The notes under the pieces: model-generated
The model's input: the letters and a program-made list of their open reading frames with translations, nothing else
Database searches by the model: none
Told to the model about the DNA's origin: nothing
Shown: piece by piece, positions 45,104-56,410 of the stretch
Layout of the letters: each line of letters begins with the position of its first letter
Numbering within the stretch: position 1 is the stretch's first letter
Assembly (NCBI GenBank): GCA_947628455.1
Contig: CANQZY010000001.1
Span: 128,124-192,123, forward strand
Direction of reading: 5' to 3'
Source: an uncultured Methanobrevibacter sp.
Lineage (GTDB): Archaea > Methanobacteriota > Methanobacteria > Methanobacteriales > Methanobacteriaceae
Length of the DNA stretch: 64,000 nucleotides
Made by a program: the position numbers and the translations under genes

Positions 45104-47419
45104 ATGGTAAATTATATTAAACATCCATTAATTAAACCTAATAGAGTTGAATCAAGATTATATCAACAAGTATTAGCTAGAGATGTTTTAAAAAAAGGAA
45201 ATACTATGATAGTCGCTCCTACGGCTTTGGGTAAAACTATTGTAGCAATTCTCGTTGGAGCGGATAGATTAGAAAAATTCAAAAACTCAAAAATATTAAT
45301 TCTAGCTCCAAGCAAACCATTAACATTACAACACGAAAATAGTTTTAAAAATTTTTTAAATGTTCCATGTGCATCAATTACAGGTTCTATAAAAATAGAT
45401 GAAAGAGTTAAAAGATGGGAGGAATCTCAAGTAATTTGTGCAACACCACAAACAGTAGAATCTGATTTATTAAATGGAAGGTATTCATTGGATAATATTT
45501 CTTTAATGATATTTGATGAATGTCATCATGCTGTTGGTTCTTATTCTTATGTTTATTTGGCCTCAAGATATGCGAAAGAATCTCAATATAATTTGATATT
45601 AGGTCTTACAGCATCCCCCGGTTCTGATAAGGAAAAAATTAAAGAAGTATGTGAAAATTTATTTATTCAGGACATAGTTGTAAAGAGTGAAGAAGATCCT
45701 GATGTTAAACCTTATTTTAACCCAGTTAAAATTGATTGGATAAAAGTTAAAATGAGTGGAGAACTAGATAAAATTAGAAATTTAGTTAATAAAGCTTTAA
45801 AAGTAAGACTTAAAGGTCTTAAAAATATGGGTATAATAAATACTGTTTCTGTAAGTAAAAGAGATATTTTAAAAGCACGTGGAAAAGTTCAAAATAAAAT
45901 ATCTAGAACTGTTAATCCAAAAAAAGAGTGTTTTAGAGCAATATCAATTCTAAGTGCTGTTATTAATCTTCAACATTCATTAGAACTTATTGAAACACAG
46001 GGTGTTGTTACATTTAACAAATATGTAAATAGATTAAGAAAGAAAAAAACTAAAGCTTCAAAATCATTACTTAATGATCCTAATTTTGGAAAAGCAGTAG
46101 TTTTATCTAAAAATTCTGAAAAAGATGGTTTAGAACATCCAAAATTAAATAAATTAACTAATATTCTTAAAAAAGAGTTAGGTCAAGATTATCAAACTAA
46201 ACTCCAATCATCAAGAGTGGATAAGGAAAATAATAATTTATCTAAAGTGATTGTGTTTACACAATATAGAGATACTTTACAAATGATTTATGAAAAATTA
46301 GAAAAAGAAGGAATTAAATCAGCTAAATTTTATGGACAAGCTCAAAGAGATGGTCAAAAGGGTCTTAGCCAAAAACAACAAAAAGCTATAATTAAATCAT
46401 TTAAAAAAGGAGAATATGATGTTTTAATTTCTACTAGTGTTGCTGAAGAAGGGATTGATATTCCAGCTGTAGATTTAGTTATTCTCTATGAACCTGTACC
46501 TTCTGAAATTAGAATGATTCAAAGAAGAGGAAGAACTGGAAGAAAAAGAACAGGGAGAGTTAAGGTTTTAATAGCTGAAAAAACAATGGATGAAGCATTT
46601 TATTATTCTTCTAAAAGAAAAGAAAAACATATGAAATATCAATTGATTGATAGTAATATGTTAGAAGAACTTAATGAAATAGCTATTAAACGTATGGACG
46701 TTGAAAAAAATGTTAAAATTCTTGAAAAAGAAGTTTCAAAAGAAGAAAAACCTTTAATATATGTGGATACACGTGAAATGAACTCTAAAGTTATTAGATA
46801 TCTTTCTGAAATGGATATTAATGTTAATATTAAAACTATGGCTGTTGGAGATTATCAAGTTAGTGATGAAGTAGCTATTGAAAGAAAAACGGCGAAAGAC
46901 TTTGCAGATTCAATTGTTGATAAAAGACTTTTTAAACAAGCTAATGATCTTAGAGAAGAATTTAAAAAACCAATAATCATTCTAGAAGGAGATGATTTGT
47001 ACAATGGTTTTATTAATCCTAATGCAATTAGAGGATCAATGGCATCAATTGCACTAGATTTTGGGATTAGCATAATCCCAACACGAAATGCTCAAGATAC
47101 AGCGGCTATGATAAAAAGAATAGCTATTAGAGAGCAAAAAGGCGAAAAATCACCAGTATCTATTAGGACTGAGAGAAAACCAGTTAACATGTGGGAGCAA
47201 CAAATTTATATTATTGAATCACTCCCAAATATTGGTCCTGTTAATGCTAAAAAGTTATTAGAATATTTTAACTCGGTTTCTAATGTTATTAATGCAAGTG
47301 CAGAGGAACTTCAAGAAGTTGAGGGTATTGGTAAAAAAACTGCTGAAAATATTCGAAAAGTTATTGATAGTAAATATTTACATTTTCAAAAAGATATAAA
47401 AGATAAAAAATTATTTTAG
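45104..47419 (+). CDS. hef: Hef helicase/nuclease (FANCM/XPF family)
   Basis: SF2 helicase (VAPTALGKTIVAILVG, FDECHHAVG, LGLTASPG, QRRGRTGR) fused to ERCC4 nuclease (YVDTREMNSKV, AIERKTAKDFADSI) and HhH domain. Confidence 0.96.
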   Translation: MVNYIKHPLIKPNRVESRLYQQVLARDVLKKGNTMIVAPTALGKTIVAILVGADRLEKFKNSKILILAPSKPLTLQHENSFKNFLNVPCASITGSIKIDERVKRWEESQVICATPQTVESDLLNGRYSLDNISLMIFDECHHAVGSYSYVYLASRYAKESQYNLILGLTASPGSDKEKIKEVCENLFIQDIVVKSEEDPDVKPYFNPVKIDWIKVKMSGELDKIRNLVNKALKVRLKGLKNMGIINTVSVSKRDILKARGKVQNKISRTVNPKKECFRAISILSAVINLQHSLELIETQGVVTFNKYVNRLRKKKTKASKSLLNDPNFGKAVVLSKNSEKDGLEHPKLNKLTNILKKELGQDYQTKLQSSRVDKENNNLSKVIVFTQYRDTLQMIYEKLEKEGIKSAKFYGQAQRDGQKGLSQKQQKAIIKSFKKGEYDVLISTSVAEEGIDIPAVDLVILYEPVPSEIRMIQRRGRTGRKRTGRVKVLIAEKTMDEAFYYSSKRKEKHMKYQLIDSNMLEELNEIAIKRMDVEKNVKILEKEVSKEEKPLIYVDTREMNSKVIRYLSEMDINVNIKTMAVGDYQVSDEVAIERKTAKDFADSIVDKRLFKQANDLREEFKKPIIILEGDDLYNGFINPNAIRGSMASIALDFGISIIPTRNAQDTAAMIKRIAIREQKGEKSPVSIRTERKPVNMWEQQIYIIESLPNIGPVNAKKLLEYFNSVSNVINASAEELQEVEGIGKKTAENIRKVIDSKYLHFQKDIKDKKLF

Positions 47420-48162
47420 AATCTCTTTTTTAAGTAATTGATGCTCTTTTTAACAGATTCTTTATCATTTACTTCAATTGTGTATATATTTTTATAGTTT
47501 TTATCTTCATATTTTGATATTATCTTTTTTAAATCAATAGAACCTTCTCCTAGTGCTAAGTGTGAATCATCATCACCATTATTATCGTGGATATGTATGT
47601 GTTTTACTCGATTAAAATACATATCTTCTGGAGTATATCCTGAATGATATGCATGACCAATATCTAAAGTCATATACATATCTAAATCCTCTAAAATATT
47701 ATTTAATTCAAACATATTTTTGTACATATGTCCTTTAAAATTTGGCATATTTTCAATGGTTGCAATAACTCCTCTATCTTCTCCATATTGGCCTAATTCT
47801 TTAAATGATTCATTTGCAAGTTCATAAATTTCTTTTTCAAAAGCTCTTCCAAGAAATGGAATCATTCCAGGATGTATCACAACAATATTAGCATCAATTT
47901 TTGAAGCTAGATCTATAGATTTTTTAATTTCATTAATAGAGGCTTCTCTAATACCTTTATTTAAACATGCAATATTAATATTCATTAAAGGAGAATGAAT
48001 TGAGTATTTAAGATCGTATGACTCTAGAATGTCAGGATTTATATTATCATTAGGATATTGATGTAATATTTCAGCATATTTTAAACCTAATTTTTCGAAA
48101 TAATCTAGATTACTTTTTAAATTATCTTTAAATCCAGATAAAGTTGATGCACCAATTTTCAT
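47416..48162 (-). CDS. Sugar phosphate isomerase/epimerase, xylose isomerase-like TIM barrel
   Basis: VVIHPGMIPF, ATIENMPNF, TLDIGHAYHSGY, KHIHIHDNNGDDDSHLALGEGSID motifs. Confidence 0.88.
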   Translation of the reverse strand: MKIGASTLSGFKDNLKSNLDYFEKLGLKYAEILHQYPNDNINPDILESYDLKYSIHSPLMNINIACLNKGIREASINEIKKSIDLASKIDANIVVIHPGMIPFLGRAFEKEIYELANESFKELGQYGEDRGVIATIENMPNFKGHMYKNMFELNNILEDLDMYMTLDIGHAYHSGYTPEDMYFNRVKHIHIHDNNGDDDSHLALGEGSIDLKKIISKYEDKNYKNIYTIEVNDKESVKKSINYLKKRF

Positions 48163-48171
48163 ATTAATCAC

Positions 48172-50034
48172 TTATTTTTTAATAGCGGTAAAATTACTGT
48201 TAACTTCTATACCATCTGTAATTTTATCGGCTAATTCTACTCCTTTTTTAATTTTTATTTCTCCTTTTTTACTTGTTGTTGCTGTTAAAAGATAATTTTC
48301 ATCAATAAAAACATCAAAGTTTTCATTATGTTTATTTTTACCTAAATCTAGAATAATTTGTTTTTTAGTTTCAATAATATCTATTGGAATTTGTTTACCT
48401 TTAGAGGAATGATTTTTTTCTTTTTTTAATATTTCAACACCTAAACTAATACCAAGTTCTTTTTCAATTTGACTTATTTTACTTCCATTTTGACCAATAA
48501 TTTGTGGAATATAAGATTTTTCAATATAAATATTAGCTCTATCTGGTGAGATAATTTCAACTTCAACTTGAGATTTTGGAATAATCCTTTTAATTTTTCT
48601 TAAAATTTCTTTTTCAGCTATTTTATCTACTGAAGATTTAAGTTTATCTTCATTTTCAGATACAAGATCAATATTCATTATAATTGTTTGTTCACCATAG
48701 GTATAAATTTCATATTTAAGTTTTTTTGTTTCAAAATCACGAATTTCAATAACAGGTCTTGCAAGATCTGCTTCTTGCATTCCTGTTGGAACTTTAACAG
48801 TCATTTTTGTTTCATAAACAGTTTTAATTTTACCATCTTCAATATAAATACTAGTATCAACAATAGATGGGATCAAACCTAATTCCACTCTTGAAGAAAT
48901 TCTTTGAATAGCATCAATTGGTCTAGTTGCATGAACAACACCAATCATTCCTACACCAGACATTCGCATATCGGAAAATATTGTAAAGTCTTTATTTTTT
49001 CTTAATTCATCATAAACAGTATAATCAGGTCTTACAAGAAGAAGTACATCTGCAGTATTTTCCATATCTTTATCTAAAGGAGAATATTGTGTAATTTCTT
49101 TTGGAAGTTGTAAATCTCTTGGAGATTCCATTGTTTTAACTATTTTATTTAAATTATTATAATGTAAAGCTAATGCTTGTACAAAAGTAGATTTACCCGC
49201 TCCAGGACGACCTGAAATTAAAATACCCTCAGCACTTTCATTAATCCTTTTCATTAACTTATCAGAAATATTATAATCATCTAAACTAATATTTACAATA
49301 GGCCGTACTACTGTTATTTCAGTACCTTCTGAAAATGGTGGTTTAGCAATTGAAATTCTATAAGAACCCGCCTGTATAATTGTAGATCCATTTTTTTGAG
49401 ATTCTAAAAGTGTTTTAGGATCATTTCGAGCCTTTTTCATTATCTCAGAGATATATTCATTCATATCCTGTTCTGTTAGTGGTTTATCAGAAATAGAAAT
49501 AAGTTTAATATCCCCAGGTTTTCCTTTTTTAGCCATAGGTACTACTCCTTCTTTAAGATGAATTGACATTGTTTCATCATCAAAAAGAGACTCTATTTTA
49601 AGAGATTCATAGTACTTCTTTTCTTGTTGAAAATATATGACATCTATCCCTTGAGCTTTAGCTGTTTCAGCTTGAACTTTATCGTTTGTAAGAAGAGTTC
49701 CAAATTCAGATCTAGCTACATCTCTAATAATAGCATCGATTTCGCCATTTTTAGCATATTTTATATCATAATTTGTCGGTCTTTTTCCTTTAAACGTTAC
49801 TACAATATTTCCTTCATACTCTTCTTCTTGCAATTTTTGAAGTTCTTTTAGACCTTTTAAACCTTCTTCTCGATTGGAATTAGCTTGATGTTCTAGTTCA
49901 CAAACTACTGCTTCAGGAACTATAATTTCAGGATAATCTAGATTGTTTTCATCTAATAATTTGCTAACAGCTCCTTCTATAACTGCACTAGTATCAGGTA
50001 TTATTATTTTTGTTTTCTCAATTTGCAATTTCAT
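48172..50034 (-). CDS. PIN domain - VirB11/PilT-like ATPase - KH domain protein
   Basis: PIN: IIIPDTSAVIEGAVSKLL; ATPase: ILISGRPGAGKSTFVQALAL; KH: SYIPQIIGQNGSKISQIEKELGISLGVEI. Confidence 0.93.
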   Translation of the reverse strand: MKLQIEKTKIIIPDTSAVIEGAVSKLLDENNLDYPEIIVPEAVVCELEHQANSNREEGLKGLKELQKLQEEEYEGNIVVTFKGKRPTNYDIKYAKNGEIDAIIRDVARSEFGTLLTNDKVQAETAKAQGIDVIYFQQEKKYYESLKIESLFDDETMSIHLKEGVVPMAKKGKPGDIKLISISDKPLTEQDMNEYISEIMKKARNDPKTLLESQKNGSTIIQAGSYRISIAKPPFSEGTEITVVRPIVNISLDDYNISDKLMKRINESAEGILISGRPGAGKSTFVQALALHYNNLNKIVKTMESPRDLQLPKEITQYSPLDKDMENTADVLLLVRPDYTVYDELRKNKDFTIFSDMRMSGVGMIGVVHATRPIDAIQRISSRVELGLIPSIVDTSIYIEDGKIKTVYETKMTVKVPTGMQEADLARPVIEIRDFETKKLKYEIYTYGEQTIIMNIDLVSENEDKLKSSVDKIAEKEILRKIKRIIPKSQVEVEIISPDRANIYIEKSYIPQIIGQNGSKISQIEKELGISLGVEILKKEKNHSSKGKQIPIDIIETKKQIILDLGKNKHNENFDVFIDENYLLTATTSKKGEIKIKKGVELADKITDGIEVNSNFTAIKK

Positions 50035-50040
50035 CTCCAC

Positions 50041-50448
50041 CTAATATATATCTTCAGGATTAAATAATTTTTCAGATATTACTTCTATATCCTCATTATT
50101 TAGATTCATTATATTAGGTTTATTATTTGTATTAAGTTTTCTAAAAAAACATGAGTAATATCCTTTATGACAAGCTGCTCCATTTTGTTTTACTTTTAAT
50201 ATTACTGCGTCCATATCACAGTCAACTAAAATTTCTTGAACTTCCTGTGTATGACCAGAACTTTCTCCTTTTAACCATATCCTCTTTCTAGAAGTACTCC
50301 AATAGTAAGCTTTACCTGTTTCAATAGTTTTATTTAAGGCTTTTGAATTCATATTAGCAGTCATTAAAATTTCATTTGTTTCATAATCTTGCGCAATAGC
50401 CGTAACAAGTTTTTCACCGTTTATTTCATGTCTAAAATTTATATTCAT
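50041..50448 (-). CDS. hisI: Phosphoribosyl-AMP cyclohydrolase
   Basis: LVTAIAQDYETNEILMTANMNSKALNKTIETGKAYYWSTSRKRIWLKGESSGHTQEVQEILVDCDMDAVILKV. Confidence 0.97.
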   Translation of the reverse strand: MNINFRHEINGEKLVTAIAQDYETNEILMTANMNSKALNKTIETGKAYYWSTSRKRIWLKGESSGHTQEVQEILVDCDMDAVILKVKQNGAACHKGYYSCFFRKLNTNNKPNIMNLNNEDIEVISEKLFNPEDIY

Positions 50449-50460
50449 TTGAAAATTCTC

Positions 50461-51759
50461 CTAATTGGGATAGCTATTTTTAATGTAGTTAATTAAATTA
50501 TTAATCTCAATTTGTCTTTGATTTCCTGTTTTCATATTTTTAACTGTTACTTTATTTTCAGATAAGTCTTTAGGTCCAACAATAATAAGATATGGTACTT
50601 TTATGTTGTTTGCATGATTTATTAACTTTTTAAATTTTTTATTATTTAAATCTACTTCACTTGCTATATTATTTCTTCTAAGAGTTTGTGTAATTTCAAA
50701 TGCTTTATTTTGAACAGATTTATTAATAGGAGCTACATATGCTGTAATATGAGAATCAAGTTCATTTTGTCTATCTTTAAGAGCGTTCATTAATCTATCA
50801 AATCCAAATGCAAAACCAGTAGAGGTTATTCCATTTCCTCCAAATATTTTTATTAAATTATAAGTTCCTCCACCACAAATTTGTTTTTGAGCTCCAAGTT
50901 CATAAATATAAACTTCAAAGACAATTCCAGTATAATAATCAAGTCCTCTAGCTACACTAAGATTGATAGTATAATTTTCAACACCAAAAGAGTTTAATAG
51001 ACTAACTAAATTTTCAAGTTCATTTAAACTTTCATGAGATTCAGGATAATCTGCAATTAATTTTTCAATCTTAGACAATATTGATTTATCTCCAACTAAA
51101 TTAATTAATTCTAATAATAGGTTACCTAATTCTTTATTATCTATTATTGGGTTATCTCCAATTAGAGAGTCTTTTAAAAGATCTTCATCTCCTTTATCAA
51201 TAATAGTCATAATTTCTCTTTGTTTGTCTTCATTAATATCAAAATGATTAAATAATCCTCTAATAATTCCTAAATGATTAATATTAATATCTGCTGTTGT
51301 AATATCAAGCTGATTTAATGAATCATTGCACATAGCTATTACTTCTGCCTCTCCTTGTGGAGATTTAGCTCCAATTAACTCACATCCAAATTGCCAAAAT
51401 TGTCTGAATCTTCCTTTTTGAGGTCTTTCATATCTAAAACAACTTCCATAGTAATAAAGTTTAATAGGTTTAGAAGTAGTTTTTTCAAGTTCATTTAAAT
51501 ATAACCTAGCTACGGGGGCAGTAAGTTCGGGTCTTAAAGCAAGTTCTCTGTTAGATTTATCTTTAAAATTATAAAGTTGGTTTACAATTTCTTCACCCGA
51601 TTTAGTTATAAATAGTTTTAATTCTTCAAATAAAGGTGTTTTAATTTCTTGAAAACCATAATTTTCAAAAACATTTCTTAAAATATTTTCTGTTTTTTTT
51701 CTTTGTCTCATTTCATCAAAAAGAAAATCTCTTGTCCCTCTTGGTTTTTTAAATTTCAT
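50461..51759 (-). CDS. hisS: Histidyl-tRNA synthetase
   Basis: PRGTRDFLFDEM, LRPELTAPVARLYLN, FRYERPQKGRFRQFWQFGCELIG, ARGLDYYTGIVFEVY. Confidence 0.96.
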   Translation of the reverse strand: MKFKKPRGTRDFLFDEMRQRKKTENILRNVFENYGFQEIKTPLFEELKLFITKSGEEIVNQLYNFKDKSNRELALRPELTAPVARLYLNELEKTTSKPIKLYYYGSCFRYERPQKGRFRQFWQFGCELIGAKSPQGEAEVIAMCNDSLNQLDITTADININHLGIIRGLFNHFDINEDKQREIMTIIDKGDEDLLKDSLIGDNPIIDNKELGNLLLELINLVGDKSILSKIEKLIADYPESHESLNELENLVSLLNSFGVENYTINLSVARGLDYYTGIVFEVYIYELGAQKQICGGGTYNLIKIFGGNGITSTGFAFGFDRLMNALKDRQNELDSHITAYVAPINKSVQNKAFEITQTLRRNNIASEVDLNNKKFKKLINHANNIKVPYLIIVGPKDLSENKVTVKNMKTGNQRQIEINNLINYIKNSYPN

Positions 51760-52030
51760 TTAATATCTCCTATAAAGGATAATATTAAATTTTTATTATT
51801 GGATGTTTATATAATCTATGATTATCTAAGAAATTCATGTTATTAGTAATATTTTATATAAAATTTCTAAATAAATTAATAGATATATAAAACTATTTTT
51901 TTTTTATTTTTTTTATAAAAGTAAAGATGAATTAATTTTAAAAATAATTATTATTAGATAGTAAAATTTTATTATATCTATAATTTTAATCTAATAATAT
52001 TTTTATAATTTAAAATTTAAATTTTCTAGT

Positions 52031-52885
52031 ATGAATAATATTAAAGGAAGCACTAATGTTGTAGGTTTAATTGGAGATCCTGTTGAACATAGTTTGTCTC
52101 CTTCTATGCATAATGCTGCATTTGAAAGTTTAAACATGGATTATATTTATGTTCCATTTAATGTTAAAGATATTAATTTAAATTCAGCTATTAATGGAGC
52201 TAGTAGTTTAAATATTAAGGGATTTAATGTTACTATTCCTCATAAAATAAATGTGATTAAATATTTAAAAGAATTAGATCCAATAGCCGAATTAATTGGC
52301 GCTGTAAATACAATTGATTTTAAAAATTTAAAAGGTTATAATACAGATGGTTTAGGATGTATTAGAGCTATTGAAGAAGTAACTTCAATTAAAGATAAAA
52401 AAGTTATATTAGCTGGTGCTGGTGGATCTTCACGTGCAATAGCATTTTATTTAGCTAAAAGTAATGTTGAAAGTTTAAATATTTTAAATAGAAATGAAAC
52501 AAAAGCTAAAAATCTTGCATTAGATGTTAAAAATTCTAAATTAATAGGTAATATAAGTTATGGAAATATTGATAATATTGAAAAATATCTTAAAGATGCT
52601 GATATTTTAATAGATACTACTCCTGTAGGTATGAATCCTCATAATAATGATAAACCAATTGCAACAGCTCAAATGTTTCATGAAGATTTAATTGTTAATG
52701 ATATTGTTTATAATCCAAATGAAACAGTTCTTTTAAAAGAAGCTATTAAAGCAAATGCAAAAGTTATATATGGAATTAAAATGCTTTTATATCAAGGAAT
52801 AGAAAGTTTTAAAATTTGGACTGGAATAGAACCGCCAATTGATATAATGGAAAATGCATTAAAAGAAAATTTAAATACTAATTGA
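52031..52885 (+). CDS. aroE: Shikimate dehydrogenase
   Basis: LIGDPVEHSLSPSMHNAAFESL, GFNVTIPHKINVIKYL, GAVNTIDF, LAGAGGSSRAIAFYLAKS. Confidence 0.97.
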   Translation: MNNIKGSTNVVGLIGDPVEHSLSPSMHNAAFESLNMDYIYVPFNVKDINLNSAINGASSLNIKGFNVTIPHKINVIKYLKELDPIAELIGAVNTIDFKNLKGYNTDGLGCIRAIEEVTSIKDKKVILAGAGGSSRAIAFYLAKSNVESLNILNRNETKAKNLALDVKNSKLIGNISYGNIDNIEKYLKDADILIDTTPVGMNPHNNDKPIATAQMFHEDLIVNDIVYNPNETVLLKEAIKANAKVIYGIKMLLYQGIESFKIWTGIEPPIDIMENALKENLNTN

Positions 52886-52890
52886 TTAAA

Positions 52891-53571
52891 ATGGAGTTTA
52901 TATTTAATTTAGTTGATAGTAATCAAGAGAATAGATTCACCAACTCTAAAAAAGATGTATTAAAATATTTAAAAATTATTGGTGTTGATACTAGATTTAT
53001 TAGTTATACTAGAAATAAAATTTATATTAATAATTTAAGATTTTCTAAATTCTCTAAAAAAAAGAGAAAAACATTTAATAAACAATATCCAAGTATTGAA
53101 GTTATTAATTCTAGTCTTTTTCAAAAAATTTGTTCTAAATCATCTAAAGTATTATCAAAGGTAAATCCAGGAGCTACTATTTTACTTTCATCTGATGAAA
53201 ATCCTTTAAATGATTTAATGTATATTATTTTAGAATCTTATACGCGTAAATATGGTTTAAAATTAGTTTATGAAGGTAATTTTGATTTAATAGCTAAACC
53301 ATTATTATTAGATGATGAAACAAACAGAATTTTTTCAGACATATTTCATGGAATAGGTATCAGCTTTAAAGATGATAAAACAATCTATCCATTGATTAAA
53401 GTTTCTAAAAAATGGGTTAAAGATTTTTTAGAAGTTGAAATTAAAAATAAAAAAGAGGATAAATTAGCTAGTGAATTTATGGATTTTTTAAAAACAGTTT
53501 CACCTCAATATATGGAAAACGTTTTGAAAGCTAGTGAATTTATAGAATATCAATTAAAAACTAAAAAGTGA
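52891..53571 (+). CDS. Conserved-looking hypothetical protein, basic N-terminal half
   Basis: Long ORF with native codon usage directly after aro[37 protein letters not shown]...[12 protein letters not shown]; no family recognised. Confidence 0.7.
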   Translation: MEFIFNLVDSNQENRFTNSKKDVLKYLKIIGVDTRFISYTRNKIYINNLRFSKFSKKKRKTFNKQYPSIEVINSSLFQKICSKSSKVLSKVNPGATILLSSDENPLNDLMYIILESYTRKYGLKLVYEGNFDLIAKPLLLDDETNRIFSDIFHGIGISFKDDKTIYPLIKVSKKWVKDFLEVEIKNKKEDKLASEFMDFLKTVSPQYMENVLKASEFIEYQLKTKK

Positions 53572-55110
53572 AGTTTGTTTTGATTTTTCATTTTTATTTT
53601 TATCATCTTTTTTACTATCTTCAACTAATTTTTCTTTAGTTTCTTTTTTATTTTCAACTGTTTTTTTGGGATTTTTTATTTTAAATTTATCTTCTTCTTT
53701 TTTATAATTTTGCTGGGTTTTTTTCTCAATTTTAGTTATTTCTTTTTGAGTTTCAATAACACTTTCTATATCTTCAACTTCATTTTTAGCTAATTCCCCA
53801 GTTTCTTTGATAATCTTTTCAGATATTTTTTCTCTATATTTTTCTTTTTTTGATTCGCGAATCTGGTTTTTTTGTTTTTCCATTTTTCTTATAACATTTT
53901 TAGGAATTTTTTTCTTTCTAAATAATTTAATTTCTTCATCATTAAATTCTAAAAAGTCAGATATTTCCCATGCTAGTTCATCATTTTCAAACATTATTTT
54001 TAAATAGGGAAACATTGAAATAGCTACAGCATTTGAAATATGCATTTTTTCAGACATTTTTTCAGCTATTTTATCTCTAAGATTTTTTTTACCTTTATTC
54101 TTTCTCATTTTACTAAAAACTGTTGGAGAAGTTATTTTTGTAAATTTTCTATAGGTTTCATCTTTAGAGTTAGCTACTCCAACTCCCATGTAATCAGTTG
54201 CATATTTCCAATACCCATAATTCCTACTTTGTTGTGCTCTTCCAAGGTATAAATCTGCTTTAGCTAGATTTTCATAAGCTTTTTGAATTTCTTTTTTTTT
54301 CTTATATTCTCTTGGCACGTTTTCTGCAATATATTCCATTATTAGATTGGGGTCTTCTTCTGTGATTAATGCTTTTTTAACGTTAGAAGGTGTTTTACTT
54401 TTCATTACAACTGTTACAGCATTTATAATCGTGGATCTATCATCTTTAGAACTTATATTTTCAATATCTTCTTTTTCCAATGTTTTATTTTCATCTGATA
54501 TTGCTTGAAAGCTATTTAAAGCTGAACGTAAATCTCCTCCAGCCTTTTTAGATAATTCTTTTAATACTTCAGGATCAGCTTTTACACCCTCTTCTTCTGC
54601 GATTTTTTTAAATAACTTATTAATTGAGGGACTTCTAATTTTTTTCATTTTAATGACTTGACATTTTGTTTTAATGGTTGTAAGACGTTTACTGTAAAAA
54701 TCATTAGCTATTAAAATTAATGGATGTTTTGATTTTTTTATAACTTCATTAATAGCTTTAACCCCTCCCCGATCATTAGTTCCATGAATCCCATCTACTT
54801 CGTCAAGAATAATACATTTATAAAATTGACTAAATAAAGGCATACTTGAAGATGACTCTCCAACAGTTTTCATTATCTCATCTTGTGAACGTTTATCACT
54901 TGCATTAAGTTCAATTGATTCATCAAATTGTTCAGCTATTAAATGTGCTAATGTAGTTTTACCTATTCCCGCCGATCCGACTAATAATAATGGTTTTTGA
55001 GGATTTCCTTTTTTCCATTGATCAAGCCATTGTTGAATTTCTTTTTTTTCTTTATTATTGCCAATAACATCATCTATTGATTTTGGTCTATATTTTTCTG
55101 TCCATAACAT
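53554..55110 (-). CDS. rfcL: Replication factor C large subunit
   Basis: [62 protein letters not shown]-terminal [11 protein letters not shown]-like motif. Confidence 0.96.
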   Translation of the reverse strand: MLWTEKYRPKSIDDVIGNNKEKKEIQQWLDQWKKGNPQKPLLLVGSAGIGKTTLAHLIAEQFDESIELNASDKRSQDEIMKTVGESSSSMPLFSQFYKCIILDEVDGIHGTNDRGGVKAINEVIKKSKHPLILIANDFYSKRLTTIKTKCQVIKMKKIRSPSINKLFKKIAEEEGVKADPEVLKELSKKAGGDLRSALNSFQAISDENKTLEKEDIENISSKDDRSTIINAVTVVMKSKTPSNVKKALITEEDPNLIMEYIAENVPREYKKKKEIQKAYENLAKADLYLGRAQQSRNYGYWKYATDYMGVGVANSKDETYRKFTKITSPTVFSKMRKNKGKKNLRDKIAEKMSEKMHISNAVAISMFPYLKIMFENDELAWEISDFLEFNDEEIKLFRKKKIPKNVIRKMEKQKNQIRESKKEKYREKISEKIIKETGELAKNEVEDIESVIETQKEITKIEKKTQQNYKKEEDKFKIKNPKKTVENKKETKEKLVEDSKKDDKNKNEKSKQTSLFSF

Positions 55111-55127
55111 AAATAGCCCATCTATAG

Positions 55128-56075
55128 TTATAAAAATTTAGTTAATAAAGCTTCTAATTGAATTCTTGGATTAGCCCCTTCTCTTATTCTAAAATCACAA
55201 TCTGCTATTGCATCGATTAATTCAATATAGATATCAGAATTCATTTTTCCATCATAAACTCTTTTAGAGACATCAGTATAAATTTGCGTTATCATGTCTT
55301 CTCCACTTGTTCCTTGAATAATCATGGTTTCTTTAAGAAGATCTCTAGCTTTCATAAAATCTCCAGATAATGCTGAAGTTATCATTAAATTAACATCTTG
55401 TGGTCTAGCTTTAGATACAACTTCATATACAGATTCTTCAGTTACTTTTTCTCCTTCACTTGCACAAGATTGTAGAATATTAATAGCTTTTCGCATATCT
55501 CCTTCTGCAAAATAAACAATATTTTCTAATCCTTCATCTTCATATTTTATTTTTTGATGTTTGCAAATATATTTTAAACGTTTTATCATTGATTCTCCAT
55601 TAATAGGAGCAAACCTAAATATTGCACATCTTGATTGGATAGGATCTATAATTTTAGATGAATAATTGCATGATAAAATAAAAGATGCTGTTTTTGTATA
55701 CATTTCCATTTCACGACGAAGTGCATGTTGAGCGTCTTTTGTCATATTATCCACTTCATCTAAAAATATTATTCTAAATGGAGCGTTTACAGGTTTTAGT
55801 CTGCAGAAATTCTTAATATTGTTTCTTACTGTTTCTATTCCTCTGGCATCTGATGCATTTAATTCTAAGAAATTTTGCCTCCAATAGTCGCCTAAAATTG
55901 TTTTAACTAATGCAATTGCGGTAGTTGTTTTACCAACTCCTGCAGGACCAGTAAACATTAAATTAGGCATACTTTTTTCTCCGACATATTTTTGTAGTCT
56001 TTTAATTATTGATTTTTGTCCTACAATATCATCTAAAGTTTGTGGTCTATATTTTTCTACCAAGGGTCCACTCAT
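55128..56075 (-). CDS. rfcS: Replication factor C small subunit
   Basis: [67 protein letters not shown]. Confidence 0.97.
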   Translation of the reverse strand: MSGPLVEKYRPQTLDDIVGQKSIIKRLQKYVGEKSMPNLMFTGPAGVGKTTTAIALVKTILGDYWRQNFLELNASDARGIETVRNNIKNFCRLKPVNAPFRIIFLDEVDNMTKDAQHALRREMEMYTKTASFILSCNYSSKIIDPIQSRCAIFRFAPINGESMIKRLKYICKHQKIKYEDEGLENIVYFAEGDMRKAINILQSCASEGEKVTEESVYEVVSKARPQDVNLMITSALSGDFMKARDLLKETMIIQGTSGEDMITQIYTDVSKRVYDGKMNSDIYIELIDAIADCDFRIREGANPRIQLEALLTKFL

Positions 56076-56410
56076 ATAATCACCATATAATTGGAATAAT
56101 TTTTGTTTTTAATAATTTATTAAATTTTTTTTAAAAATTTTTAATTAAAAAATAGATAACTAGAAATTGATCATGTAATAAATTAATATTGCTCTTGACG
56201 ATCAAAGATTTATTTAAAAGTATTAAAATATGCCAAGTTTTTAGATTTCCTCTAAATGATATATTATTACACTACAATTAACAAATATTTTAATCAAGTA
56301 ATTTTTATTATTGTGTATACTAATGATAAAATGAAAATTATTTAATAGATAAACTATAATATTTATCTAATTATATAAAAGATAATTTAGAATTATAAAG
56401 GTGATAAAAT

